Positions 34,329 through 42,211 of a DNA stretch of 64,000 nt are shown here, in pieces. A program made the position numbers and the translations under genes. Source of the DNA: an uncultured Bacillota bacterium (GTDB lineage Bacteria > Bacillota_I > Bacilli_A > RFN20 > CAG-826); NCBI GenBank assembly GCA_949287245.1, contig CASEFL010000006.1:1-64000 (forward strand), written 5' to 3'. Position 1 is the first letter of the stretch. Every line of letters starts with the position of its first letter. The notes under the pieces were generated by a model. The model had not been told where the DNA came from. It did not search any database and worked only from the letters and a program-made list of their open reading frames with translations.

Positions 34329-37300
34329 CTAGAGAAGGAAAAGATAAATATTTGGGAAGTAAAAAAGAATATAGAAAGCGATAAAGGAAACAAAAAAGAG
34401 GAAGGAAAGAAGGAAGGAAACTCCTTTCAACACTCCAGAAAAGCTCACTTCATATACATTGGTTGAGAATTTATACGCTTTTTGATAAGGAACAATCGCA
34501 AAAACAATCACATGAATAAAAGTTAAAACAAAAAGCATAAAATGCGGTAAAAAGGGCGCCATACCAAGCAAAAGTTCGCCTGGATTAAAGGCATAATACG
34601 TAAAAGAGGAGAAAAGCCATAAAAAGCCAAGAAGAATGGATTGATATACACTTTTCCATAAGCGACGTTTTTGATAACCAGATACCCAAATACGAATAAG
34701 ATTCACGACAATGAGAAGCCCAAAGATAGAGGGTCCTGCGATATGGATGATTTTTGTATCGCCCCCAATAAACATGAATCCTAAGAGAAAAAGACTTAGA
34801 AGTAAGCTTTCAATATAGTAAGGAAGAATGCCTTTAAAAAAGGCTTTTAAAGAGGGATGCTTCCGTTTTCTTTTTTTAGAAGAAGTACCAGAACTACTCT
34901 TTTTAGGAGCTAAGCGATTTTTAATCGCATCATCTCTTTTTGAAGCATCACGATTTCTCTTTCGTTCCTCACGAATGGCTTTTCGTGAATGAGTTTTTGT
35001 TCTCTTTTGCGCAAAAGAAAGGGCAGTTTTTAAAGAATCAAGAGAATAATGCCAAAGGGCATCTACACGACTAAAGGAGTTAATTTTCCCTTCTTTTTTT
35101 GCATTTTTCGAAGAAATGGAGGCGATTTTGCGGAGAATTCGTAATTTTTTGCCTCCTTGCATTTGTAATGTTTCTACTTGGTTATATAAAAGCAAAGCGT
35201 GATTACGATCTCCTGATATTGCACAGGCCTCATCGCTACTTAAATCACCACGATAACGAATAAGCATTTCGTAACAGTTTATTTTTTTATTGGCTAATAA
35301 AAGTAAGCCAGAAATTCTGGCCACTACTTCCCCTTGTAAATAGCCGCGCTCAAGTAAGGCATGTAAAAATACCTTTGCCGAAGCAAATTCTTTTAACGCA
35401 ATCAAACGTTCACAAAAATTCAAAGTCCGTTCTTCTTGAAGAGCAAGACCAACACTTTGATAGTCGTGACTCTCGGGCATAATTTGGTATAAAGCTTCAA
35501 AAAGCGTAATGGCTTTCTTTTTGGTTTTGCCTTTCATTAACCCGTTATAAGAAGCCTCAAAAGCTTGATAAAAAACATTGTCACGTTCCCCATCAACTAA
35601 GGAATAACCCGCTTGAAGCATCTTTTCCATAATAGGAATAAGAGTATAAATATCGTTAAGGTAATTTGGCTTTGTTTCCCCTTTTGCTAGAAGGGAGGAA
35701 AGCCATAAGGCTTCCGGCTCATTTTCAAGGAAAGGAACGTCATTTTCTAAAAAACTGCATTTCCCTTTTAAGATGAAATTTAAGCAGTCTTGAGCCAGAA
35801 AGAAAAACTCTTTATTTTTGGTTTTTTCATATATAAGAACAAAATATCGAGCGGCTTTATTAAAAGTATCAATAATCTCTTTTGCCCCTATTCTTGCAAA
35901 ATGAGGATATAGCAAAGTCAAACTTTCTTTTGCCACAGTAGCCGTAAAAGTAGGATTCTTCTCTTTCTCACATTCATTGAAAAATAAATCGAATAGACGG
36001 TTAGATATTTGTGCATAAAAAGAGGAAGGATATTCTTTAAGAGAAACGTTATTTGGATTCACTCCAGGGATTCCGCTTAAAAAACGATATAAAGAAACCA
36101 TTTCTTTATAACTCATAGAACGCGGAAAACCATATATATTGCTCCCTTCGGTAAGAAAAGCAGTAAGAATAGGGATTAAACGCGTGAAGTAAGGAGAATT
36201 CTTTTGTAAGGCTTGTGCAGGCGTTCTTTTTGCATAAGCACTGGCGAGTAAACTTTGTAAAAAATCTAATGAAGCGTCATTGATTCCGTATAAAAGAAAG
36301 GAACATTCAAAAAGTAAAAAATACGTTTCTTCATCTTTCTTTTCTTCTGGTACATCAATTAAGGCATCAAACGCCCTTTTTAAATAAACTTTTTTCCGCG
36401 AAACCCGTGTTGTTTGAGCGTATAAACAAAGATTTTCTTTTGCACGCATAACCGCGTTTTTATCTGCTTCCTCATGAATAATCGATTTTCGCGAGGCAAA
36501 AGAAGAAGATTCATGTACTTCCACTTGTTTGATATTTAAGGATTGAACCTTATTGGTCATCACTTGATTAAGGTGAAAGGAAGAACGTCCATAAAGAACA
36601 CGCACCTCTTCAATAATTTTCTTTAAGTAGGAATCGTTCTTTTCAGGAATAAAACATTGGATTTTTTGTAAGGGGGAAGGAAGGTCACTAACCGAAAAAC
36701 CTTTATCGAGGACACTATAAAAAAGCAAATTTTCAGAAGCACTCATTCTTTTTAAATAACGATTCCATTCGTTATAAATCCAGCGCCCATCGTCCCCATT
36801 AAACCAGCCCTTATTACCTGAACAAACAAGAAGAAATACTCTTGAAGTGAATAAGGCTTGAAAAATTTGCGGTTCAAAAGGAATACCTTCCTTTATGCAT
36901 TCTGCTTCCTTTGCCGCCCAAAAAACACGAAATCCTTCTTTTTTTAAAGCACGATACAAAGTTTGCGCCATTAAGTAAGAACGATCATCCCCAGACTTAT
37001 AAGAAAGAAAAACATTATAAGGCTCAACATTTTTTAAAAGGCGGGAGGACCAATCGACAAGTTCATCGATTTCTAAGGCTTTCTTTTTATAGTATTTTTG
37101 TTCTTCTTCATTATTTTGAACATAAGAAAGCGCCGATAAGTAATCAGGGGAATCACTAAAAGGACGCGTTTCTAAAGTTGCTAAAGTAGGAGTGTCTAGC
37201 CATTCTTGCGATATTTGATTCCCTTGTTTATGAAAGGTTGCGGCATTCACATGAGAAACGCAATAAGATACTAATGCTCTTTGATAATAGTAATCCGCCA

Positions 37301-37601
37301 AATATCCTTGCAAAAGTTCTTTTTCTTTATCGTTTTTTGCTTTTTCTAGTGCATCTTTCGCGTCTGTAATCGCGGCAGTAAGCACCCGTTCAGCATCGTC
37401 AAAATTATATTCATTCCGCAGTTGAATCGCGGAATTTAAACGAAAATCCCAGTCATTTAAGTTGATATCCGTAATAGCATTCACTTTCCCACAGTAGGAA
37501 CATAAAACAACGCCTTTTTTAATCTCTTTGGCTTCGCTTAAAGATGCCCCACAGAAACGGCAAGTAAATGAATGATTGTTTAAACTATCTTTACCAAACA
37601 T
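34329..37601 (-). CDS. zinc ribbon-TIR-helical-membrane protein, last gene of the ESCRT-like operon
   Basis: About 1,090 aa from MFGKDSLNN; an in-frame start 12 codons upstream overlaps the AAA gene. A zinc ribbon near the N-terminus (CRFCGA...CSYCG) is followed by helices. Then comes a TIR domain at about 195-345 (YNVFLSYKSGDDRSYLMAQT, FRVFWAAKE, FEPQIFQALFTSRVFLLVCS, WIYNEWNRYLKR). A long helical, TPR-like region (about 370-870) follows, then a very basic linker (KKRKRKHPSLK), and five or six membrane helices. TIR domains act as NAD hydrolases or adaptors; which applies here is unknown. It should be membrane-bound with its TIR in the cytosol. Its operon context couples it to Vps4/ESCRT-III-like proteins. 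Confidence 0.82.
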   Translation of the reverse strand: MFGKDSLNNHSFTCRFCGASLSEAKEIKKGVVLCSYCGKVNAITDINLNDWDFRLNSAIQLRNEYNFDDAERVLTAAITDAKDALEKAKNDKEKELLQGYLADYYYQRALVSYCVSHVNAATFHKQGNQISQEWLDTPTLATLETRPFSDSPDYLSALSYVQNNEEEQKYYKKKALEIDELVDWSSRLLKNVEPYNVFLSYKSGDDRSYLMAQTLYRALKKEGFRVFWAAKEAECIKEGIPFEPQIFQALFTSRVFLLVCSGNKGWFNGDDGRWIYNEWNRYLKRMSASENLLFYSVLDKGFSVSDLPSPLQKIQCFIPEKNDSYLKKIIEEVRVLYGRSSFHLNQVMTNKVQSLNIKQVEVHESSSFASRKSIIHEEADKNAVMRAKENLCLYAQTTRVSRKKVYLKRAFDALIDVPEEKKDEETYFLLFECSFLLYGINDASLDFLQSLLASAYAKRTPAQALQKNSPYFTRLIPILTAFLTEGSNIYGFPRSMSYKEMVSLYRFLSGIPGVNPNNVSLKEYPSSFYAQISNRLFDLFFNECEKEKNPTFTATVAKESLTLLYPHFARIGAKEIIDTFNKAARYFVLIYEKTKNKEFFFLAQDCLNFILKGKCSFLENDVPFLENEPEALWLSSLLAKGETKPNYLNDIYTLIPIMEKMLQAGYSLVDGERDNVFYQAFEASYNGLMKGKTKKKAITLFEALYQIMPESHDYQSVGLALQEERTLNFCERLIALKEFASAKVFLHALLERGYLQGEVVARISGLLLLANKKINCYEMLIRYRGDLSSDEACAISGDRNHALLLYNQVETLQMQGGKKLRILRKIASISSKNAKKEGKINSFSRVDALWHYSLDSLKTALSFAQKRTKTHSRKAIREERKRNRDASKRDDAIKNRLAPKKSSSGTSSKKRKRKHPSLKAFFKGILPYYIESLLLSLFLLGFMFIGGDTKIIHIAGPSIFGLLIVVNLIRIWVSGYQKRRLWKSVYQSILLGFLWLFSSFTYYAFNPGELLLGMAPFLPHFMLFVLTFIHVIVFAIVPYQKAYKFSTNVYEVSFSGVLKGVSFLLSFLFFVSFIAFYILFYFPNIYLFLL

Positions 37602-37609
37602 AAGTAAAT

Positions 37610-38815
37610 TTATTTCGTTAAAGAAAAGCCGCCCCAAGCTGCGTAACGTTCTTCACTAGTTTCAGAATTACTCCGTCCAGCCTTGGCAAGAAGCAAAGAA
37701 TCTTGAATATCTTTCATGCGAATGGCACCGCTTTGATGAAGACGAAGCTTACGATAAGCTGCCTCCCTAGCCGCATGATCTAAGGAAGACATGATGTCTC
37801 CTCCCCCAAGGCCTCTTGAAACTTCAACTAATGTATCAATATTAAATTCTTCATCAACACCATTTTTGTTTTTATTTAAGAAGCGCTCAATCATTAACCT
37901 TCGTGCTTGATCATTAGGAAGCCCAACATAAACTTTAACGTCAATTCTTCCTCCACGCAAAATAGCAGGATCTAATGCCCAAGGAATGTTTGTTGCGGCT
38001 AGCAAAAATAAATCAGCTTTACGACCCGAAAAGCCATCTAATTGTTGTAAGAACTCACTCATTAAACGATTATCGTGAGGAGAATTTCCTTCCCTTGCTT
38101 TTAATAAAGCGTCACAATCATCTAAATAAATAACAGCCGCACCATCTTCCTTTGCCGCTTCAAATAAAGAAGCAAGATTTTGTTCTGATTCACCGACCCA
38201 TTTTGAAAGAAGTTCTGAGGGTTGAACTGGATAAAAGCGAGCGTTAATCTCATGCGCTACTGCTTTGGCTAATGTTGTCTTCCCTGTTCCTGGAGGTCCA
38301 TAAAGAAGAAGTCCTTTCCCACCTTTTAATCCATAAGAAGCAAATAGTTCTGGATGGGCTATAGGATCGATAAAATTTTGAAAAATCTCACGTTTGGCTT
38401 CCTCTAACCCAATTACATCATCAAAACTAACATTCGGTTTTTCTGCAGCAAGCCAAACCTTTTTCTTTTCATCATCGCTTGCGTGATGGTTTTCTTCGTA
38501 TGTTGGCGAAGGCATATCCTTTCCTGAAGGCGATTTTTTCACACGCGGCGGTCGCCCCTTCCAAGAAGATATTTGCTTTTCTGCCCAAGACTTTACAAGT
38601 TCTGCCTTATCCACAATGGATTTTGCGTGGGCAAATTGTGCTTTTCCTAAAGAAGAATGTTCTCCCCCATTTAATTTTGCAATTTGTACAAGCTCTTTGG
38701 CGGCTAAAAAATACTGACGAGAGGAATTATAAAAATCTCCTTTTTCCTCTAGTTCTTTCGCTTGTTCTAAGTAACTAGAATAACGAAATTGTAAGGTTTG
38801 AATATCCTCCGCCAT
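37610..38815 (-). CDS. Vps4-like AAA ATPase with N-terminal MIT-like domain
   Basis: 401 aa. Residues 8-80 form a three-helix MIT-like domain (YLEQAKELEEKGDFYNSSRQ, IVDKAELVKSW). After a Pro/Lys linker comes one meiotic-clade AAA module: VSFDDVIGLEEAK, Walker A GPPGTGKT (173-180), pore loop SKWVGES (204-210, Vps4-like), Walker B VIYLDD (228-233) with Asp233 where Vps4/katanin have Glu, sensor-1 ATNIPW, and arginine fingers in LRGGRID. The C-terminus (YAAWGGFSL) resembles the last helix of this clade. Expected to remodel an ESCRT-III-like polymer. It overlaps that gene at TAATG. Confidence 0.88.
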   Translation of the reverse strand: MAEDIQTLQFRYSSYLEQAKELEEKGDFYNSSRQYFLAAKELVQIAKLNGGEHSSLGKAQFAHAKSIVDKAELVKSWAEKQISSWKGRPPRVKKSPSGKDMPSPTYEENHHASDDEKKKVWLAAEKPNVSFDDVIGLEEAKREIFQNFIDPIAHPELFASYGLKGGKGLLLYGPPGTGKTTLAKAVAHEINARFYPVQPSELLSKWVGESEQNLASLFEAAKEDGAAVIYLDDCDALLKAREGNSPHDNRLMSEFLQQLDGFSGRKADLFLLAATNIPWALDPAILRGGRIDVKVYVGLPNDQARRLMIERFLNKNKNGVDEEFNIDTLVEVSRGLGGGDIMSSLDHAAREAAYRKLRLHQSGAIRMKDIQDSLLLAKAGRSNSETSEERYAAWGGFSLTK

Positions 38816-39435
38816 TACTTTTCTTCTCCTGAAGCAGATTTAGTTTGTATCTCTCCGGCAATACCCTTTTCAATGCGTCTCATCAAAGCGTCCATTTCAT
38901 CTTCTTTTCCGCTAAGAGCAACCTTTTCTCCTTCTCCTAATAACGAAACAATATCCTCATCTTTAATAGAGGAAATCGAAGAACTTTGCATTTCAAAAGC
39001 ATCTTGGGAACGCGCTAAGAAATCTCCAATTCTTTCTGTCTGTTTCTCATTTTCAGCAATTGCCACATCAAAGTCTTTCACCGCAGCAGCAAATTCTTTA
39101 TCACTAGTAAGTTTTGACATATCGCGGCTTATTCCCCGCATTGTTCCTAAAAATTCACGTGCCGTGGTTAATGTTTGCCAATTTTGAAACATGATTTCAA
39201 CATTTAATTTATAAGAACGAATTCTTGTTTGTTGAGCAATCGCGCTTTTTAAACCAGCAAGGGCTAAAGCAAGTTGATCTTTAATCCCAAAACGCATCGC
39301 CTCTTTCGCTTTTTCAATATAAGCAAGACGTGACTTTTCCATGCTTTCAATCGCCTTATCCATTTCGCGAATAGAACGGCGCACAGAAGAACGAAGTTCC
39401 ATCTCTTTTTGTGTACGACTTTTAAATAAACCCAT
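38815..39435 (-). CDS. ESCRT-III (Snf7/Vps2)-like filament protein
   Basis: 206 aa, almost wholly helical. The N-terminal half is basic (RSSVRRSIREMDKAIESMEK, IAQQTRIRSYKLNVEIMFQ), the middle has LGTMRGISRDMSKL comparable to the MxxxxKxM helix of Vps2/CHMP proteins, and the C-terminal third is acidic. The tail MDALMRRIEKGI (about 181-192) resembles the MIM1 motif (DxLxxRLxxLR) by which ESCRT-III binds Vps4 MIT domains. It lies directly upstream of, and overlaps, the MIT-AAA gene. PspA/Vipp1, the familiar bacterial members of the superfamily, lack such a tail. The role in membrane scission or repair is inference. Confidence 0.75.
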   Translation of the reverse strand: MGLFKSRTQKEMELRSSVRRSIREMDKAIESMEKSRLAYIEKAKEAMRFGIKDQLALALAGLKSAIAQQTRIRSYKLNVEIMFQNWQTLTTAREFLGTMRGISRDMSKLTSDKEFAAAVKDFDVAIAENEKQTERIGDFLARSQDAFEMQSSSISSIKDEDIVSLLGEGEKVALSGKEDEMDALMRRIEKGIAGEIQTKSASGEEK

Positions 39436-39449
39436 AAGAAAATCCTTTC

Positions 39450-40055
39450 TTAGTTTTCCTCTCCTTCTTTCGAAGAAGTTTCATTATAAACTGGCATTTC
39501 TTCAATGGACTGATTCTCCCATTGACTCAAAATATTATTTTCCTCCTCCCCAGGCTGATAATCAGGATTGCTTTGCAAAGTAGCGTTCATATTTGCCATG
39601 GCATCCATGCCTGCACGGATTGGTTGGGATAAACCGCGGTCTTCAACGAGAATTTCGTTCATTAACTCTTCGATATTCTCAGGATTTTTAATCCAATCGC
39701 CAAGTTTTCCTTTAATGCCTCTTACCACCGTTTTCGATTCAATGGCTCCCGCAAGTTCATCAAAAAAACTTTCTAGGCTTTGATAACGGATAACATAGTT
39801 TTGGTAACGCTTTAAGTCGCGTTGCTTTTGCGCCACTTGAGAGGCTAATATTTTCCGAAATTCAGGACGTTTTTCATTGATCCCTTGCTTATTTAATTTC
39901 GTAATTTCTTCATCGATAGCTAAACTTTTTTCCAAAAATTCTTGGACTTTAGAAGATACTTCTTCTTTGGCCTCTTTCACCTCTTGTACATCAGGAATTT
40001 TTCGGGGAGAGAAAAATCTTTTGATTCTTGTCCAAACACTTTCTTTTTCTTTCAT
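39450..40055 (-). CDS. second helical, possibly ESCRT-III-like, protein
   Basis: 201 aa. A basic, amphipathic N-terminus (SVWTRIKRFFSPRK) could sit on membranes. Long charged helices follow (EVSSKVQEFLEKSLAIDEEI, VAQKQRDLKRYQNYVIRYQS, FFDELAGAIES), then DWIKNPENIEELMNEILVED and a disordered acidic tail. The layout of basic helical front, acidic end and similar length matches the next gene and ESCRT-III subunits, but sequence similarity is weak. SD AAGGAG is strong. It is probably a partner subunit of the filament. Confidence 0.55.
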   Translation of the reverse strand: MKEKESVWTRIKRFFSPRKIPDVQEVKEAKEEVSSKVQEFLEKSLAIDEEITKLNKQGINEKRPEFRKILASQVAQKQRDLKRYQNYVIRYQSLESFFDELAGAIESKTVVRGIKGKLGDWIKNPENIEELMNEILVEDRGLSQPIRAGMDAMANMNATLQSNPDYQPGEEENNILSQWENQSIEEMPVYNETSSKEGEEN

Positions 40056-40058
40056 AGG

Positions 40059-40373
40059 TCACTCCTTGATTTTTCTTAAAGCGAGAAGGCGCTCTACTTG
40101 ATGTAAAGAGTACAGAAGTAAAGCTTCGCTTTGTCTATTATGATAATTTTCTCCCTCTTTTAACAATGTTAAAATTTTTAAATCGGCTTTTAAAATTTCT
40201 TCTGCATCCGAAGGAAAAAAAGAACATAAAGTTTCTTTAAGAGATAATGAAAGAGTTTTACTTTCTTCGTTAAGTGGCGAAGAAATGAAATAATCTAAAA
40301 AATGAATGGACTTTTGCAGGGTTTTTCTATCTTCATCCAATCTTTCTTTCCGTTTATTCCGTAATAAGCCCAT
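40059..40373 (-). CDS. small helical protein of the ESCRT-like operon
   Basis: 104 aa, charged and helical (LRNKRKERLDEDRKTLQKSI, EALLLYSLHQVERLLALR). No recognised domain and no membrane segment. It starts inside the end of the SPFH-like gene and is followed four bases later by the second helical protein gene, so it is surely co-translated. It may be an adaptor or assembly factor. Confidence 0.6.
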   Translation of the reverse strand: MGLLRNKRKERLDEDRKTLQKSIHFLDYFISSPLNEESKTLSLSLKETLCSFFPSDAEEILKADLKILTLLKEGENYHNRQSEALLLYSLHQVERLLALRKIKE

Positions 40374-41247
40374 TCTTCCTTCCTTCCCTAATTTCCTCTT
40401 CGTTTGTATTTAAACGTTGTTCCTTTTCATTATTTTGTTCTTCAAAAACTATTTTTTCTCCACAAGTTATGCAATATTTCATGTTTTTATCAACAATCCT
40501 ATGGCAAGAAGGACAACGCGAAATTGCCTTCCCACATGCTGGACAAAAAGAAACATCTTTCCCAATAAGTGAACCGCATTCAGGACAATAACTACCTTCT
40601 TTTCTTACTTGTTCTAAGGCCGTCTTCGATTCTTCGTCTAAATTTAAAGAAAGAAGAGAAAAAGTAGGAATTTCAATTCCATATTTTTCATTAAATAAAC
40701 GTGTTGCTTCTTTTCTTAAGTTTTCTCCTAAGAAAACTAAAGCTTTTTCTGGGGCTAATAAATCGATATTTTCTTTCCGAATTGTTTCTTCTATCATCGC
40801 AAGTAAATGAGCAAGGAAAAATTGCTGCAGACGATTTTGTAAGTCTTCTGAGGTAAAAGAAGCATTTTCCCCTACAAGCTCTTGGAAAAATTTCTTTGGA
40901 TTGCTTACTCTTGCTTCAAAAACTCCGTGAGCGCCAACGGTTAATAAAATATGATCTTGATAAAAATGAAGGCGTTCAGAAGTTCCCCATTTAATGGATA
41001 AACGATGGGAGGTATTTACCAAAACAACATCGACATTTTCTTTTTTTGAGAAAAAATGCGCGTCAGGGAAAATACGCATTCTCCCTCCTCCACTAAGAGG
41101 ATTTTGAGCTACTCCGTTTCGAATAAAAAAGGCAAACCATGTGGAAGGAAGAATCACTTCCGCGTTATAGGGATAATTTGATAAGCAGAAGCGTTCAAAT
41201 AAAGCATCCTCTTTTCCTTGAAGAACGACTAACTTATCTTTTTTCAT
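40354..41247 (-). CDS. SPFH-like protein with two C-terminal zinc ribbons
   Basis: 297 aa. Residues about 5-210 resemble bacterial SPFH/band-7-like proteins of the YdjP/virion-core-like group (EVILPSTWFAFFIRNGVAQN, SIKWGTSERLHFYQ, FLAHLLAMIEETIRKENIDL, EATRLFNEKYGIEIPTFSLL). Residues 221-262 carry eight Cys in four CxxC pairs, that is, two zinc ribbons. An acidic tail follows. It heads the operon and could act as the membrane- or protein-recognition component that recruits the filament. It has no signal peptide. A TATAAT sits seven bases before the ATG, with no SD. Confidence 0.75.
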   Translation of the reverse strand: MKKDKLVVLQGKEDALFERFCLSNYPYNAEVILPSTWFAFFIRNGVAQNPLSGGGRMRIFPDAHFFSKKENVDVVLVNTSHRLSIKWGTSERLHFYQDHILLTVGAHGVFEARVSNPKKFFQELVGENASFTSEDLQNRLQQFFLAHLLAMIEETIRKENIDLLAPEKALVFLGENLRKEATRLFNEKYGIEIPTFSLLSLNLDEESKTALEQVRKEGSYCPECGSLIGKDVSFCPACGKAISRCPSCHRIVDKNMKYCITCGEKIVFEEQNNEKEQRLNTNEEEIREGRKNGLITE

Positions 41248-41254
41248 GGAAAAG

Positions 41255-41260
41255 ATTATA
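41255..41260 (-). promoter_or_regulatory. -10 box heading the ESCRT-like operon
   Basis: Minus-strand TATAAT followed by CTTTTCC and ATG, in the short gap after the metal-exporter gene. It predicts a leaderless mRNA for the whole operon. The -35 region is weak. Confidence 0.55.
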
Positions 41261-41268
41261 CCTTTTCT

Positions 41269-42156
41269 TTAAAGAGGCAGGAAAGCATAACCAAGAATTA
41301 ATGCCGCAATAAATTGAAAAAGGAAGAGCAAAGCAATTTCTTTTGTCTTCTTTTTCCCCTTTAGTAAATAGAAAGGACCAAGGCCAGCATTCATCGTTAA
41401 TCCTGCAAGCAAAGCACCAAAAGGTAATGCACCACTTACATATAAAGTGCTCAACAAAACACTTGAAGCACAGTTTGGAATAAGCCCAATAAGAAGCGCA
41501 AGAAGGGGAGTGAAATAACGTTGTCCCTTTAAAAAAGTAGAAAGCGTTTCTTCTCCTACATAATAAACAAGGATGCCAAAGAGGAAAGAAATCAGAAAAG
41601 AATAAACAAAAATTTTTATACTATGAAAGAAAGGATGCAGAAAATGTTCCTTAAAAGGAGTGGTTTCTCCTTCAATTTCATGACCACAACATCCAATATG
41701 GTGTCCCCTTTCTCCCGAACAGTGCTCTAAATGTTCATCAATATCTTTTTGACTTTTCCGTAAAAGAAAATCGAGAAGATAACCAAAGAAAGCACCCCAC
41801 ACGACTTTGATTAAAAGAATCAAGAAAGCCATCCACCACTCTCCGGAAAAATTTCCTAAAAGAATAGGGAAAGCTTCATCACTACAAGAGATAAAAATAG
41901 CAAGAAGAGTGCCAGCACTTAAATGACCCTTTAAAAATAAATCACTTCCCACAACAGGAATGCCACATTGAGGAATTGCCCCACTAAAAGCACCAAATAA
42001 AGGCGCCCATTTTCTTTTCTTTTCTAAAAGAGTGGCAATTTTTCCTTCAAAAAAGGATAAAAGGACATAAACAATTAGGGCTAAAGCGAACACTTTTGTC
42101 GCATCAAGCAAAGAATCAAGAAATACTTCGAGCACAGTTAATAATATAGCGCGCAA
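41269..42156 (-). CDS. ten-helix heavy-metal exporter (ArsP-2 type)
   Basis: 295 aa, two sets of membrane helices around a His/Cys-rich cytosolic loop (EHLEHCSGERGHHIGCCGHE, about 143-162). The duplicated motif GAIPQCGIPVVGSDLFLKG and LIPNCASSVLLSTLYVSG is typical of the putative manganese/arsenic exporter family. The Cys residues and the loop suggest metal handling. It precedes the ESCRT-like operon on the same strand with a 21-bp gap that contains that operon's promoter, so a functional link is doubtful. Confidence 0.83.
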   Translation of the reverse strand: MRAILLTVLEVFLDSLLDATKVFALALIVYVLLSFFEGKIATLLEKKRKWAPLFGAFSGAIPQCGIPVVGSDLFLKGHLSAGTLLAIFISCSDEAFPILLGNFSGEWWMAFLILLIKVVWGAFFGYLLDFLLRKSQKDIDEHLEHCSGERGHHIGCCGHEIEGETTPFKEHFLHPFFHSIKIFVYSFLISFLFGILVYYVGEETLSTFLKGQRYFTPLLALLIGLIPNCASSVLLSTLYVSGALPFGALLAGLTMNAGLGPFYLLKGKKKTKEIALLFLFQFIAALILGYAFLPL

Positions 42157-42211
42157 AAGAGGAAAAAACAGGAAAAAAGGAATATAATCGCGAACAAGAA
42201 AAGAGGTTTTT

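Noticed and set aside
38815-39435. Plain PspA/Vipp1 assignment for the ESCRT-III-like protein
   Set aside because: The MIM1-like acidic tail and the coupled MIT-AAA gene do not fit the usual PspA/Vipp1 arrangement, although all belong to one superfamily.
41269-42156. Metal exporter as a member of the ESCRT-like operon
   Set aside because: A separate promoter lies between them, and the families have no known connection.
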